A DNA stretch of 64,000 nucleotides from UBA5486 sp036744795. Lineage in GTDB: Bacteria; Bacillota; UBA4882; UBA10575. The stretch is taken from NCBI GenBank assembly GCA_036744795.1, contig DAIOHK010000001.1, positions 70,715 to 134,714 on the forward strand. The letters run 5' to 3'. The translations under genes were made by a program, and so were the position numbers. The notes under the pieces are model-generated. The model saw nothing but the letters and a program-made list of their open reading frames with translations, had not been told where the DNA came from and made no database searches. This document shows, piece after piece, positions 1-8,773 of this stretch. Position 1 is the first letter of the stretch, and each line of letters opens with the position of its first letter.

Positions 1-99
1 CTCAATATTGTATTTCATTAATATTTTGTTTAAAATTAATAACTGATCAATTAATTTATTTTGCACATTCCCCCGTCTAACTTTCTTCCGGCGCTGCAA
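1..99 (-). CDS. Partial small basic protein running off the left edge (possible)
   Basis: An open frame starts at a TTG at 99 and stays open to base 1, giving 33 residues that begin MQRRKKVRRGNVQNKL. A GGGGTGA Shine-Dalgarno-like sequence lies just upstream. The N-terminus is strongly basic and is followed by a leucine/isoleucine-rich stretch. No family is recognised. It would follow the glycosyltransferase on the same strand after about 120 bases. The short visible length makes this tentative. Confidence 0.3.
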   Translation of the reverse strand, partial: MQRRKKVRRGNVQNKLIDQLLILNKILMKYNIE

Positions 100-221
100 T
101 CTATCACCCCAAGTTAATTTTGCCCTTCTTTGCTTGAACTTTAAAAGCGGAAAAGGATGGTTTTATTTTATACTTAATTTTTGTGGGTAAATCTTAATCA
201 ATCAATTATACAAATCCTTAA

Positions 222-1226
222 TTAGGATAAAAGATCCTTATAGGCCTGATAGGTATGTTTCGCTACTTGATCCCAGGTATAGTTAACCAGGATATGTTCT
301 CTGAGCCCGTAAGGCGGAGCTGAAAATAAAGCCTTTTTTAATGCCTCTTTAATGGATCTTGTTGAATCTGGCGAACAGTACCAGGCCATCCCCTCCAAGT
401 ATTCCCTAGTTGTTCCCCGGTCAGTGGTCACTAGTTTACAACCAGCCAAGCCGGCTTCCAGGTTTACCAAACCAGGAGTCTCATACCAACTTGCTAAGGC
501 GTGCACTCCACAAGCTGCATAAGCTGAGGAAATCCAGGTCGGAGTAAGAGGACCTAAAAACCTCACATTTCCTTCTCCTTCTTGCCGACATTCCTGATAG
601 TATTGGTAATCATTAATCGGACCAATTAATACCACTTTTTGATTTATTTCTCGGGCAGCTTTTATTAATGTTTTTTGATTTTTTCGCCGGCAGATCCGAC
701 CTACACAGAGAATAAAGTCCTTAGTTTCATATTTTTTTATAAATTTTTCCGGTTTGGCATAATAAAAGATTGGATCCACACCATTAGGAATTATCCGATA
801 TGGGGTTACAAGATTATATTGCTCTGCTAATAATTGATGTTCCATCTCCCCATTTGGCAAGATGATATCTACCCCATCAAGCACCGCTTGTCGAAAATTG
901 TTGGTCTTTGCCCACCAGGAAAGAAAATGCTCTTTTCTTTCTGAATCTATATTGATTAAAAATTCTCTTGGATCCCAATAAACTGGAGAGAGTACAATTG
1001 GTATCCCATATTTTTTGGCCCGAAGATAATACTGATAGGTCTCTTCAATCGGGATAATATTAAACAGATGGACCAGATCATAACCAGAAAAATCCGAGAC
1101 TTGCTGGATCTTTACATCCACTTCTAAACCCAATTGTACTAAGGCTTCCTTGGTTTTATTCATCTGAACACTATCCCCTGCTAACATCTTTAGGGTAGAA
1201 GATCGGTTTTGCATTAGCACCCTCAT
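222..1226 (-). CDS. Family 4 glycosyltransferase (GT4, GT-B fold)
   Basis: This is a 334-residue cytosolic glycosyltransferase that should move a sugar from an activated donor to an unknown acceptor. The C-terminal donor-binding half carries the GT4 pattern: IIPNGVDP near residue 145, FILCVGRICRRKNQ near 170, and SWYETPGLVNLEAG near 243, which holds the E-x7-E pair. The N-terminal half is shorter than in many GT4 enzymes. The ATG directly abuts the stop codon of the upstream SPOCS-like gene, and its Shine-Dalgarno GGAGGTGAATTAA lies at that gene's end, so the two are probably translationally coupled. The setting suggests a role in decorating spore or envelope material. Acceptor and donor cannot be read from sequence. 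Confidence 0.85.
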   Translation of the reverse strand: MRVLMQNRSSTLKMLAGDSVQMNKTKEALVQLGLEVDVKIQQVSDFSGYDLVHLFNIIPIEETYQYYLRAKKYGIPIVLSPVYWDPREFLINIDSERKEHFLSWWAKTNNFRQAVLDGVDIILPNGEMEHQLLAEQYNLVTPYRIIPNGVDPIFYYAKPEKFIKKYETKDFILCVGRICRRKNQKTLIKAAREINQKVVLIGPINDYQYYQECRQEGEGNVRFLGPLTPTWISSAYAACGVHALASWYETPGLVNLEAGLAGCKLVTTDRGTTREYLEGMAWYCSPDSTRSIKEALKKALFSAPPYGLREHILVNYTWDQVAKHTYQAYKDLLS

Positions 1227-3236
1227 TTAATTCACCTCCTTAAAATCGGTTTCTATTGAAAAGGATTGCAAATCTACGGTTGTCTCACACCAAACTCCTC
1301 CTTCTTCCCAATTCCAGTTCGTAAGCAAACTACAACTTCCATCGGTTAGTACCGGAATAATAATCTTGTTTTTTTGCTCGTCTCCTGGCAAATTAACCCA
1401 GAAGTCTTTTTTGATCCTGTGATAATAAAGACGGCCATCAAGGCCAGAATAAAAAAGATCACCTAAAACCCAACCTTCTAGCAGAAAATAATTTTCCATT
1501 TTAACCTTACGAAAATCTGCTAAAAAATAATTAACCTGTAATACTTCTCCTGGAGAAGTTGGAAGTTTTTCTTCCCATTTCACGATAAAGCTTTTTGCTT
1601 CGGGAATAACCTCCTTTGGAAAAGCAGTTGTTTTAGCCAATTCCACTTCTCGTGCAACTTGCTGAAATATGATTAAATTACCACTCACTAGAAGTTGCAA
1701 AAAAAGTTCCCCTTGCCTATTTTCCTTTAATTCCATCTGTTTACATTTAATTTGTACCAATCCTGAATACTCTCGTTGCGAAAACGGAGAATTCTGAAAC
1801 CAGCGGAGCAAAGGATTAATTTCTACTGCTTTAACCTTTTTCTCTTTATTCTTATACTCCCACATAATAATGGGCTCCGCTTTAATCAAGATTACACCTT
1901 TCTCCGGATCACCTTCCGCTTTCCCATCCACCCAAAACAAGCCGATACTTTCCCCGAAATCTCCAGGCTTATTAATAGGGATCTCTACATAATACTCAAC
2001 CGGTTCTTGAGTAATGATTTTTTCTAATAAAATTGTTTTAATTAATCCAGTAGTAGTCGGTGGCGGAAAAGTAACTTCCTTACGCCTTAGTGTTGTTAAT
2101 ATATAATCTATCTCTAAAAATAACCTGAGTTCTTGATCAATAGCTTTTATAGTTTTTACCCGTATAGCATCAACTGTCACTTTAAACTCGTTTTCTTGAG
2201 GTATTGGTTCTTCTAACCACTTTCCAATTGAAATTTTCTGTTGATACCATTTTTCTTTATTCTCCCGGTCAATATAGAAAATCTCTAATTCGAGGCAACC
2301 TGAGAGTAATAGCCCTTTTCTTTTAGGGATTGCAGTAATTTGAAGATCATGTGGAATGATTTCTTCAATAACTTTTGCTTCTTCTTCCAATTTTAACTGT
2401 ATTTCTTCCGAGAGCAGTCTTTTTTTTCGGTTGAGCAGTTCCCGTAAAAAAAACGTCTCTTTTCCCAAAGATGGAGATACCATTACCTGTAGAGGCTTTT
2501 CTTCTATTAAACACCATTCAATCTCTATTAAAACCAAAACTCTTCTTCCCTCCAAAAGAGTTACCCGATTAATCAAAGCCTTCCCTTCGATCCGGGTTTT
2601 AGGAAGAGTTTTTTCTGGTATTAGTAGTGAAAGAGCATAAGTTTGACTTTTTTTCTCCCCATAGATAAATAAGAGCTCTCCACGAAAATTAATACCCTGA
2701 GGGATTATACGTAATTCCTGTTTAGAAAGGAAAGCTTCTAATTCTTTTTCTGCATTAACCTCAAGATCCGATAAAAAGAAATATCGCGTTTCCAAATGCT
2801 TTCCCTTATGATATGGACAATGTCCAAAAATTTCTAAAGATGTACCCGGTAAAAACTCTTGATTAATGATTACTTTTTTCCTTTGCCAGGCCGATACCAA
2901 AAGTGAAATACCTTGTTCTAAATAAGATTCCAGCCCAACGTTTCCAATTACTATATGATTGGAATATGGTCTGATAAAAAGTGGTTGGAAGCGGATTACC
3001 TCTGGATTCAGTGGAACGCTTTCCTGGTACTGAAAACTATCTTTTCTTACGATTACTTCTCCTTCCAAAGTAATGCAGAGTATACTTCTTTCAATTTCTA
3101 CCCTTAATTGAAAGCGATCTTCTTCCCAGATAATAGAGAGATCTTTAATAGCCAGGTCAATCCGGTTAACCCTTTCGCCAGATCGCCAGGGGACTCTAAT
3201 CTGAAATTTGCAGTATCTTTCCCACCGTTCGACCAT
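1227..3236 (-). CDS. Large divergent SPOCS/DUF3794-like protein
   Basis: This 669-residue protein is beta-rich, with no signal peptide and no membrane segment. Several segments look like diverged SPOCS (DUF3794) modules. One lies near residues 285-385 (EEIIPHDLQITAIPKRKG, then FYIDRENKEKWYQQ). Another is at the C-terminus near 580-640 (MENYFLLEGWVLGDLFYSG, then YYHRIKKDFWVNLPG). SPOCS domains are known from SipL, a spore coat morphogenesis partner of SpoIVA in Clostridioides difficile. The gene is upstream of and coupled to the GT4 gene, and is separated from the next SPOCS gene by a terminator. A spore-coat or sporulation-envelope role is inferred. The individual repeats are too divergent to delimit by eye. 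Confidence 0.6.
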   Translation of the reverse strand: MVERWERYCKFQIRVPWRSGERVNRIDLAIKDLSIIWEEDRFQLRVEIERSILCITLEGEVIVRKDSFQYQESVPLNPEVIRFQPLFIRPYSNHIVIGNVGLESYLEQGISLLVSAWQRKKVIINQEFLPGTSLEIFGHCPYHKGKHLETRYFFLSDLEVNAEKELEAFLSKQELRIIPQGINFRGELLFIYGEKKSQTYALSLLIPEKTLPKTRIEGKALINRVTLLEGRRVLVLIEIEWCLIEEKPLQVMVSPSLGKETFFLRELLNRKKRLLSEEIQLKLEEEAKVIEEIIPHDLQITAIPKRKGLLLSGCLELEIFYIDRENKEKWYQQKISIGKWLEEPIPQENEFKVTVDAIRVKTIKAIDQELRLFLEIDYILTTLRRKEVTFPPPTTTGLIKTILLEKIITQEPVEYYVEIPINKPGDFGESIGLFWVDGKAEGDPEKGVILIKAEPIIMWEYKNKEKKVKAVEINPLLRWFQNSPFSQREYSGLVQIKCKQMELKENRQGELFLQLLVSGNLIIFQQVAREVELAKTTAFPKEVIPEAKSFIVKWEEKLPTSPGEVLQVNYFLADFRKVKMENYFLLEGWVLGDLFYSGLDGRLYYHRIKKDFWVNLPGDEQKNKIIIPVLTDGSCSLLTNWNWEEGGVWCETTVDLQSFSIETDFKEVN

Positions 3237-3294
3237 TTAAGCCTGTCCCTCCCGATAAAGCTTCCCACTTTTTAATGTATATGTTAAACCACCA

Positions 3295-3334
3295 CAAAAA
3301 AAATACAGGCCGTTTAAAAAACAAGGCCTGTATT
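3295..3334 (-). terminator. Rho-independent terminator after the three-SPOCS gene
   Basis: A 10-bp stem (AATACAGGCC / GGCCTGTATT at 3302-3311 and 3325-3334) is followed on the minus strand by a T run. It lies just downstream of the stop at 3350. Confidence 0.8.
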
Positions 3335-3349
3335 CCGGGGGAGAGTTCT

Positions 3350-5158
3350 CTAGAAGTAGTATGGTCCATACGGAGCAGCTATTTGAACCTGTAATTGTTG
3401 AGACTCTGTAACTTTGATAAAAAGCTCCACTATCACTTTTTGCCTGAGAGTTACTGGATCTAGCAACTCAAAGAGAACTGTTTCAATAATCGGCTTAATC
3501 CGAACATCCATTCCCTGAACCGCTCCGGGAATATCCACAAACGTGCTGAAAGGAACATCCTCACTCTGATGAATTTCCAAATTGTTTTCATTAATAAAGA
3601 AGATCTGTTTGTGGACGATACCCTGGATAATTACTTTATCTTCGATTACTTCTGCCATTAGCCTTTCTACTTTAGCAATAATCTCCCGGATTTTAACTGC
3701 CGGCTGAGAAAGAATCACAGTATTCTCTACCAGCAATTGTTTAGTATCTTCGCCAACTACAGTATCAAGTTTTAATAGAGCACCAGGCCCCAAAACTACA
3801 TTTATTTGTACACTTTCTGTAACTTTTACAAAAAACTCAATAACTACTTTCTGCAATAAGGTATCTTGATCAAGAAGTTCAAAGTGAATAAATTCAATTA
3901 TTGGTTCAACTACAACATCCATTCCAGGACTGGCTCCGGGTACATCAAGGAATGTACTGAATTCAACATCCTCTGCCTGATGATATTCGATATTATCCAA
4001 TCCGATAAAGAAGATTTGTTTATGCAAAATCCCTTGGATTATAACTTTGTCTTCGATCACTTCAATCGTTAAATCCCGAATTTCCGCAGTAATATCATCA
4101 ATTTTAATCGCCGAAATATCAAGAGCAACTGTACTTTCGATTAATTCTTGTTTGGTATCTTCTCCAATTACTTGATCCAAGCGAACGAGTGGGCCTGGAC
4201 CTTCTACCACATTAAGCTGGTTGGATTCAGTGATTTTAACAAAAAATTCAATAACAACCTTTTGATGAAGTAATGTAGGTGTAATTAAAGTAAAGAGAAT
4301 GGTTTCGATTATTGGATGTACCTGAACATTCATTCCTGGTTCTGCTCCAAAGATATCGATGAAAGTACTAAAGGGTACATTTTCGGCTTGATGATGAACA
4401 ACATTATCTTCACCGACAAAAAAGATCTGTTTGTGGAGCACGCCTTGGATAATAATCTTATCTTGGATCAGTTCGGTAGTTAAATTCCGGATTTCAGCCG
4501 TTATATTTCTAATCTTAATTGCTGGCCTAGTCAGTGTCAGGTTTGTCTCCACCAGTAACTGCTTGGTTCCTTCACCTATTACCACTTCTGCCCGCACCAA
4601 TGGATCCATTAAAATATCTCCTCCTTCCAAAAATCTTACAGGAGCTACTTCCACAGGACGGGGTTCCCTATGGGAAGCCGCTGATTCACTCTCCGAGAGC
4701 AAGAATATTTTTTTTTTACTACCGGCTGGAACTATTATAGGATCTTCTACATCGATAATAGTTTCCTCCGGACCTTCCACCACCTCACTTTTAACTGAGT
4801 TTATTTTATTTTCTTCCGCTCTCGGTCCACCTTCATCCGGTTTTTTTTTCTGATAAAAGTTTTCCCGCACTACTTCAGTACAGTTTTCTTCTTCATTTTC
4901 CAACGGCTCTTGATAATTTAATGATCCGATAGTAAAAACAAGCTTTCTCCCCCAGTTATCCTCGGATTTTAAAGATTCTATCAATTTCAAAGGTTCCATT
5001 GGATCGGGTTTTTCGTTGTTTTCTAGTTTTTTAGCTGTTTCAGCTGTTTCATCCTCTATAATTGTAAAATACCGTTGATGAAGACGGAAAAACCAGATGG
5101 TGCAGAGGACGATTAGGACAATGGCAGTTAGAAAAGCAACTAACTGAACCAGCCCCAT
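3350..5158 (-). CDS. Membrane-anchored protein with three tandem SPOCS (DUF3794) repeats
   Basis: The protein has 602 residues. Residues 4-24 form one hydrophobic N-terminal helix. An acidic, low-complexity linker follows to about residue 180. Then come three tandem repeats of about 136 residues (roughly 188-322, 323-458 and 459-594). Each repeat carries a block like IGEDTKQ, then DKVIIQG--HKQIFF, HQAEDVPFSTF, DIPGA-PGMDV and a closing VVIEFFVKVTES. This matches the SPOCS/DUF3794 fold seen in SipL-type sporulation proteins, but there is no LysM domain. The Shine-Dalgarno GAAGGAGG supports the ATG at 5158. It sits beside a second tandem-SPOCS gene with its own terminator. It is probably an envelope- or forespore-surface structural protein; the partner is unknown. 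Confidence 0.75.
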   Translation of the reverse strand: MGLVQLVAFLTAIVLIVLCTIWFFRLHQRYFTIIEDETAETAKKLENNEKPDPMEPLKLIESLKSEDNWGRKLVFTIGSLNYQEPLENEEENCTEVVRENFYQKKKPDEGGPRAEENKINSVKSEVVEGPEETIIDVEDPIIVPAGSKKKIFLLSESESAASHREPRPVEVAPVRFLEGGDILMDPLVRAEVVIGEGTKQLLVETNLTLTRPAIKIRNITAEIRNLTTELIQDKIIIQGVLHKQIFFVGEDNVVHHQAENVPFSTFIDIFGAEPGMNVQVHPIIETILFTLITPTLLHQKVVIEFFVKITESNQLNVVEGPGPLVRLDQVIGEDTKQELIESTVALDISAIKIDDITAEIRDLTIEVIEDKVIIQGILHKQIFFIGLDNIEYHQAEDVEFSTFLDVPGASPGMDVVVEPIIEFIHFELLDQDTLLQKVVIEFFVKVTESVQINVVLGPGALLKLDTVVGEDTKQLLVENTVILSQPAVKIREIIAKVERLMAEVIEDKVIIQGIVHKQIFFINENNLEIHQSEDVPFSTFVDIPGAVQGMDVRIKPIIETVLFELLDPVTLRQKVIVELFIKVTESQQLQVQIAAPYGPYYF

Positions 5159-5251
5159 GATACCGCCTCCTTCCCCAGATTACCTGCCCCCTGCTCCGTT
5201 GCTAATATAATATATGAATTCCGCCTTAATTGTGCTCATTTCTGATAATGA

Positions 5252-5280
5252 AAATGGGCCAAAACGGCCCATTTTTTTTG
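5252..5280 (-). terminator. Terminator after the four-SPOCS gene
   Basis: The stem AAATGGGCC / GGCCCATTT (5252-5260 and 5266-5274) is flanked by a T run on both strands, stronger on the plus side. It lies directly downstream of the stop at 5288. Confidence 0.75.
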
Positions 5281-5287
5281 TTTATTT

Positions 5288-7624
5288 TTATATAGGAGAA
5301 ACCGTAAAAATCACATCCGTAACCACTTCAATGGGAACCGGATTAGGATTACCATCATCAACTACATCCAATAGAACTACAGCTTTTTCTACCCTTTCAA
5401 TACCAGGGCCGGATACATCTGTTACCACAAAAAACTCTCTAACTTCCACTCCGGTTTCGGTTTGAATTGGAGCTCTGACCAAAACCTTCTGCGTCGTAAT
5501 TCCTGGTCCGGTAACATCTGTTACGACCTGAAAAGGTTCAGGTGCAATACCTTCCCCTGTAACCTCCGCATTAATCACAATAATTTGTCTGAGGAAACGC
5601 CCATCCGGAGAGAGGGCAAAGGAAATGTTCTCAATCTCAACCGCAACAGTAAACGGAGTATCAGGAGTAAGACCCGGAACATTAACTAGAATAGAGAAGG
5701 GAACCCTTTCTTCTACAGAGCGAACTATATCATCTATTCCTACAAAAAATACCTGTTTATTAACAAACCCATCAATTAATACTGCATTATCAAATAGCAC
5801 CCGTGCCCGGAGATCGGTGATTACTCCTTGGACTTCTTTAATTTTAATTGCTTGTTGGGGAAGTTCCACCACATTTTCTACAATTATTTGTTGCCTTCCA
5901 CTAATAACAGCAGCCGGTGGGATTACAACCTCGACAACAACATTACGTACCACTGGTATTACCGGAATTACCTCTCGGCGTTCCACCAGAATCTGCCGGA
6001 ATCCTTCACCAATTACTGTTTCCAATTTAAATAATGCAAACTCTCCTAGTACCAGTGGCAATTGAACAGTCTCAGTTACTACTGCATTAATCAGAAGAAT
6101 AACCTTTTGCCGGAGAGTGGTTTCATCTTCTAAATTGAATAAGATGGTTTCAATAACTGGTTTTATTTTTACATTTAACCCGGGAGCTGCGCCAGGTATA
6201 TCTAAGAATAGGCTGAAATGTACATCTTCGGCCTGGTGAAATTCAATATTTTCAGTACTAATGTAAAATATTTGTTTATGAATAACCCCTTGAACAATTA
6301 CTTTATCCGGTATTACATGGGCAGTAATATTTTGAATTTGACCGATAATCTCACGGATCTTAAGAGCTGGACGTTCCAGAGTAAGTACTGATTCTTTTAG
6401 TACCTGCTGTTGACCCTCACCAATTATCTGTTGAACTTTAAAGAGCTGACCTTGACCAACAGCCACGCGTTCTTGAATATCCTCTGTTGCTTTTACAAAG
6501 ACTTCAATAACTACTTTTTGTCTTAATTCCGTTGGAGATAACAATTCAAAGAATATTCCCTCAATAAGAGGATGGACCTGTAAATCAACACCTGGAACTA
6601 CTCCGGGAATATCAATAAAGAGACTAAAAGGAACATCTTCTGCTTGATGCCGGGCTAAATTTTCAAGATCGACAAAAAAGATCTGTTTATGGATAATACC
6701 TTGGATAATCACCTTATCAGGAATAACTTCTGCTTCAATATCCCGTAATTCTCCTCTAATCTCTTCAACTTTCAAAGCGGGTACATTCAGAGTTTCTATA
6801 GTCTCTACCAGTTCCTGTTTAGTACCTTCCCCAACAACCCTAGGCAAAAGAAGTAACGGACCGGTTCCGAATTCCAGACCTACCTGCACAAACTGGGTTA
6901 CTTTTACAAAAATCTCGAGGATAATTTTTTGAATCACAGATAAGCCATCTGTTGACAGACGAAATAGAATTTTTTCAATAATCGGTTGGACCTGAACATT
7001 CATTCCTGGTTCTGCTCCAGGAATATCGATAAAAGTACTAAACGGTAGATCCTCGAAAAAATGCCTGACTACCCCATCTGCTCCGACAAAAAAGACTTGT
7101 TTATGAATAATTCCCTGAATTATTACCTTGTCCCTGATCACTTCAGCAGTAACATTTCTAATCTCGCCAACTATATTTCTGATTTTAATCGCTGGTACTG
7201 GAAGCTGATTAACTCTTACTACAGGATTTACCTGTGTTCTAGCTTCACCTACTGTTACTTCGGCGCCTTGAAGGTTCTTTACAACCCCTTGTCCTTGATC
7301 CGTGAGAAGCTCCCCACTCATTGGAGTATTTACTCTAATCTTTGTTACCTTAGGATTAAAATCAACATCTTTAGCTAAAACTACATCATTTTCAATTACT
7401 CTGACCTGAACCCGATCAGGCATTACCAGATTATTGGGCTCATGAGGCTTAATAACCGAACTTTCCTTTGGTATTGTTACCTTCTTTTCAAGCTCTTTTT
7501 GATCTTTTATCGTTGCTTCTACTATTACTTCCTCTTCTTGAGTGACTATATCTACTTTTTCATTATTTTCCTTAATATCCTTAATAACCTGTTTTTTCTC
7601 TTCCAGGTTTACATCATGATCCAT
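5288..7624 (-). CDS. Soluble protein with four tandem SPOCS (DUF3794) repeats and a VVTDV tail
   Basis: The protein has about 778 residues. A charged N-terminal region of about 120 residues, rich in K and E, is followed by four SPOCS repeats. The first three, each about 135 residues from about residue 123, share DKVIIQGIIHKQIFF, a DIPGA-PG block and a VKVT block. The fourth, ending near residue 690, has an insertion before its core and reads VNKQVFFVG. The C-terminal 83 residues hold three VVTDV motifs, two of them as VVTDV-GPGI, which look like a short structural repeat. There is no signal peptide, membrane helix or LysM. The ATG at 7624 is chosen; an in-frame TTG at 7627 is also well spaced from AAAGGAGG. 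It is related to the adjacent three-repeat gene, probably by duplication. Sporulation coat function is inferred from the family. Confidence 0.75.
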   Translation of the reverse strand: MDHDVNLEEKKQVIKDIKENNEKVDIVTQEEEVIVEATIKDQKELEKKVTIPKESSVIKPHEPNNLVMPDRVQVRVIENDVVLAKDVDFNPKVTKIRVNTPMSGELLTDQGQGVVKNLQGAEVTVGEARTQVNPVVRVNQLPVPAIKIRNIVGEIRNVTAEVIRDKVIIQGIIHKQVFFVGADGVVRHFFEDLPFSTFIDIPGAEPGMNVQVQPIIEKILFRLSTDGLSVIQKIILEIFVKVTQFVQVGLEFGTGPLLLLPRVVGEGTKQELVETIETLNVPALKVEEIRGELRDIEAEVIPDKVIIQGIIHKQIFFVDLENLARHQAEDVPFSLFIDIPGVVPGVDLQVHPLIEGIFFELLSPTELRQKVVIEVFVKATEDIQERVAVGQGQLFKVQQIIGEGQQQVLKESVLTLERPALKIREIIGQIQNITAHVIPDKVIVQGVIHKQIFYISTENIEFHQAEDVHFSLFLDIPGAAPGLNVKIKPVIETILFNLEDETTLRQKVILLINAVVTETVQLPLVLGEFALFKLETVIGEGFRQILVERREVIPVIPVVRNVVVEVVIPPAAVISGRQQIIVENVVELPQQAIKIKEVQGVITDLRARVLFDNAVLIDGFVNKQVFFVGIDDIVRSVEERVPFSILVNVPGLTPDTPFTVAVEIENISFALSPDGRFLRQIIVINAEVTGEGIAPEPFQVVTDVTGPGITTQKVLVRAPIQTETGVEVREFFVVTDVSGPGIERVEKAVVLLDVVDDGNPNPVPIEVVTDVIFTVSPI

Positions 7625-7683
7625 CAATTTATTGCCTCCTTTCTCCGACCTAATCCCTACCTTAAGCTGGAAACAACCGCACC

Positions 7684-7705
7684 GTCCTGGATGGACATCC
7701 AGGAC
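7684..7705. promoter_or_regulatory. 22-bp near-perfect palindrome upstream of the four-SPOCS gene
   Basis: GTCCTGGATG and CATCCAGGAC are exact inverse complements separated by two bases, about 60 bases upstream of the start at 7624. There is no T run, so it is more like an operator or a cruciform site than a terminator. Confidence 0.35.
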
Positions 7706-7772
7706 TAGTACAGTATATGCTGGTCCCCTTGCAGGTGCTTATGGTCTTTAGGAAAAAGAAAACAAGCTTGAC

Positions 7773-7804
7773 AAAAAAACACCGCCTAACTTATAAAGCG
7801 GTGT
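7773..7804 (-). terminator. Terminator after the 129-residue gene
   Basis: The stem ACACCGC / GCGGTGT (7779-7785 and 7798-7804) is followed on the minus strand by a run of seven T. It lies 30 bases beyond the stop at 7835. Confidence 0.8.
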
Positions 7805-7834
7805 CAGTAATGATTATATTTTTATAATCTGCTC

Positions 7835-8224
7835 TTAAATTAACTGATATTCGCAACCAAAAGCGGAATCATCAGCTATATCCTTAGATTTTACTTTATT
7901 CTCCCTCATTCTTTTCAATTCTTCGGGAGAGATGCCGATAATTTGGAAAAACAGTTCAATAGCCTGTTTTAAGCCTTGCTGTTCTCCTGTTTCTTTAGTC
8001 TCTTGAAGACCTTCATAGGTATCAAAAGCACAAACGCACGCTTTCTCCGAGCCGGAACTCTCAATCAGATTAATTAATCTGTTATAGACAGTTCGACGTG
8101 CTTCTGCGTGCGTTTTCCAGTAGACTGGGTCTGGCGTTAATTCACTTGCTAAAAGATCCTGTTTAGCCAAGCTTTTAAACCGCTTTAAAGCTCGTAAGAG
8201 ATCTTCACCATCAACCTGAACCAT
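7835..8224 (-). CDS. Uncharacterised 129-residue soluble protein
   Basis: I do not recognise this protein. It is predicted to be mostly alpha-helical and charged, with no signal peptide or membrane segment. The middle contains ACVCAFDTYEG, with a closely spaced Cys pair, and the C-terminal part reads FFQIIGISPEELKRMR followed by a tail with one Cys. The start at 8224 has an AAAGGGGGAATG Shine-Dalgarno region. It has its own terminator and a long AT-rich leader, so it is probably monocistronic. Its position between the SPOCS cluster and metal-transport-type genes does not suggest a clear role. Confidence 0.65.
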   Translation of the reverse strand: MVQVDGEDLLRALKRFKSLAKQDLLASELTPDPVYWKTHAEARRTVYNRLINLIESSGSEKACVCAFDTYEGLQETKETGEQQGLKQAIELFFQIIGISPEELKRMRENKVKSKDIADDSAFGCEYQLI

Positions 8225-8451
8225 GGCACATTCCCCCTTTGTTTTTATTAAACCTTAATATTCTTTTCCTCCTTTCCCTTTCCTTCTTTTTTTATCTGTA
8301 TTATTTATGCTTACTTCCTGTAGTTGCGCAAGTAATTAAAATCAAAATCGATGAATCGGCAAGTTATTCATACTAGCATAATATATAGTGTTAAACTTCA
8401 ATTCGAGGGAATTGTCAACTTACAAAGACAGTCTTCAATCAAAATATATTG

Positions 8452-8500
8452 TTAGAATTCTTAAACCAAGAAACAACTTCCGACCTGGCGGAGATTATAG
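8452..8500. repeat. Partial copy of the mutS-mutL foldback element (one end)
   Basis: ACCAAGAAACAACTTC followed by GACCTGG and GGA-ATTATA repeats the right end of the foldback element at 14873-14908, with only a few differences. No matching left end was found nearby, so this is a relic or a solo end. Confidence 0.6.
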
Positions 8501-8512
8501 AATGTAATTTCC

Positions 8513-8719
8513 TCAAGTTGTTAGATCAAAGACATAATATGTTTGATTATCAAATTCCATTCGATAACAGGAACACGGAAAACCACTTTGGTCAAAAACC
8601 CCAACTAATTCGGCTTCCCCTGCTAGAATTTTTTCTCTAATAATTATATCGGTTAGTTCTTGGGGTTCCTCCACAGAAACTTTTCTTTTTTTTATGGGAA
8701 AAGGTATAATCTTTCCCAT
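8513..8719 (-). CDS. Small uncharacterised protein (68 residues)
   Basis: A short ORF starts at 8719 behind a good Shine-Dalgarno (AAGGGAG, 8 bases from the ATG). The product starts MGKIIPFPIKKRKVSVEEP, and its second half has the look of a small beta-sheet domain, ending YRMEFDNQTYYVFDLTT. It contains one closely spaced Cys pair (FPCSCYR). The family is not recognised. A repeat relic lies just after the stop codon. Confidence 0.55.
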   Translation of the reverse strand: MGKIIPFPIKKRKVSVEEPQELTDIIIREKILAGEAELVGVFDQSGFPCSCYRMEFDNQTYYVFDLTT

Positions 8720-8773
8720 TCTTATTTTCTCCCTTCTATTTTAGTATATTATTTGCAAGGGTTAATTGCTAAA

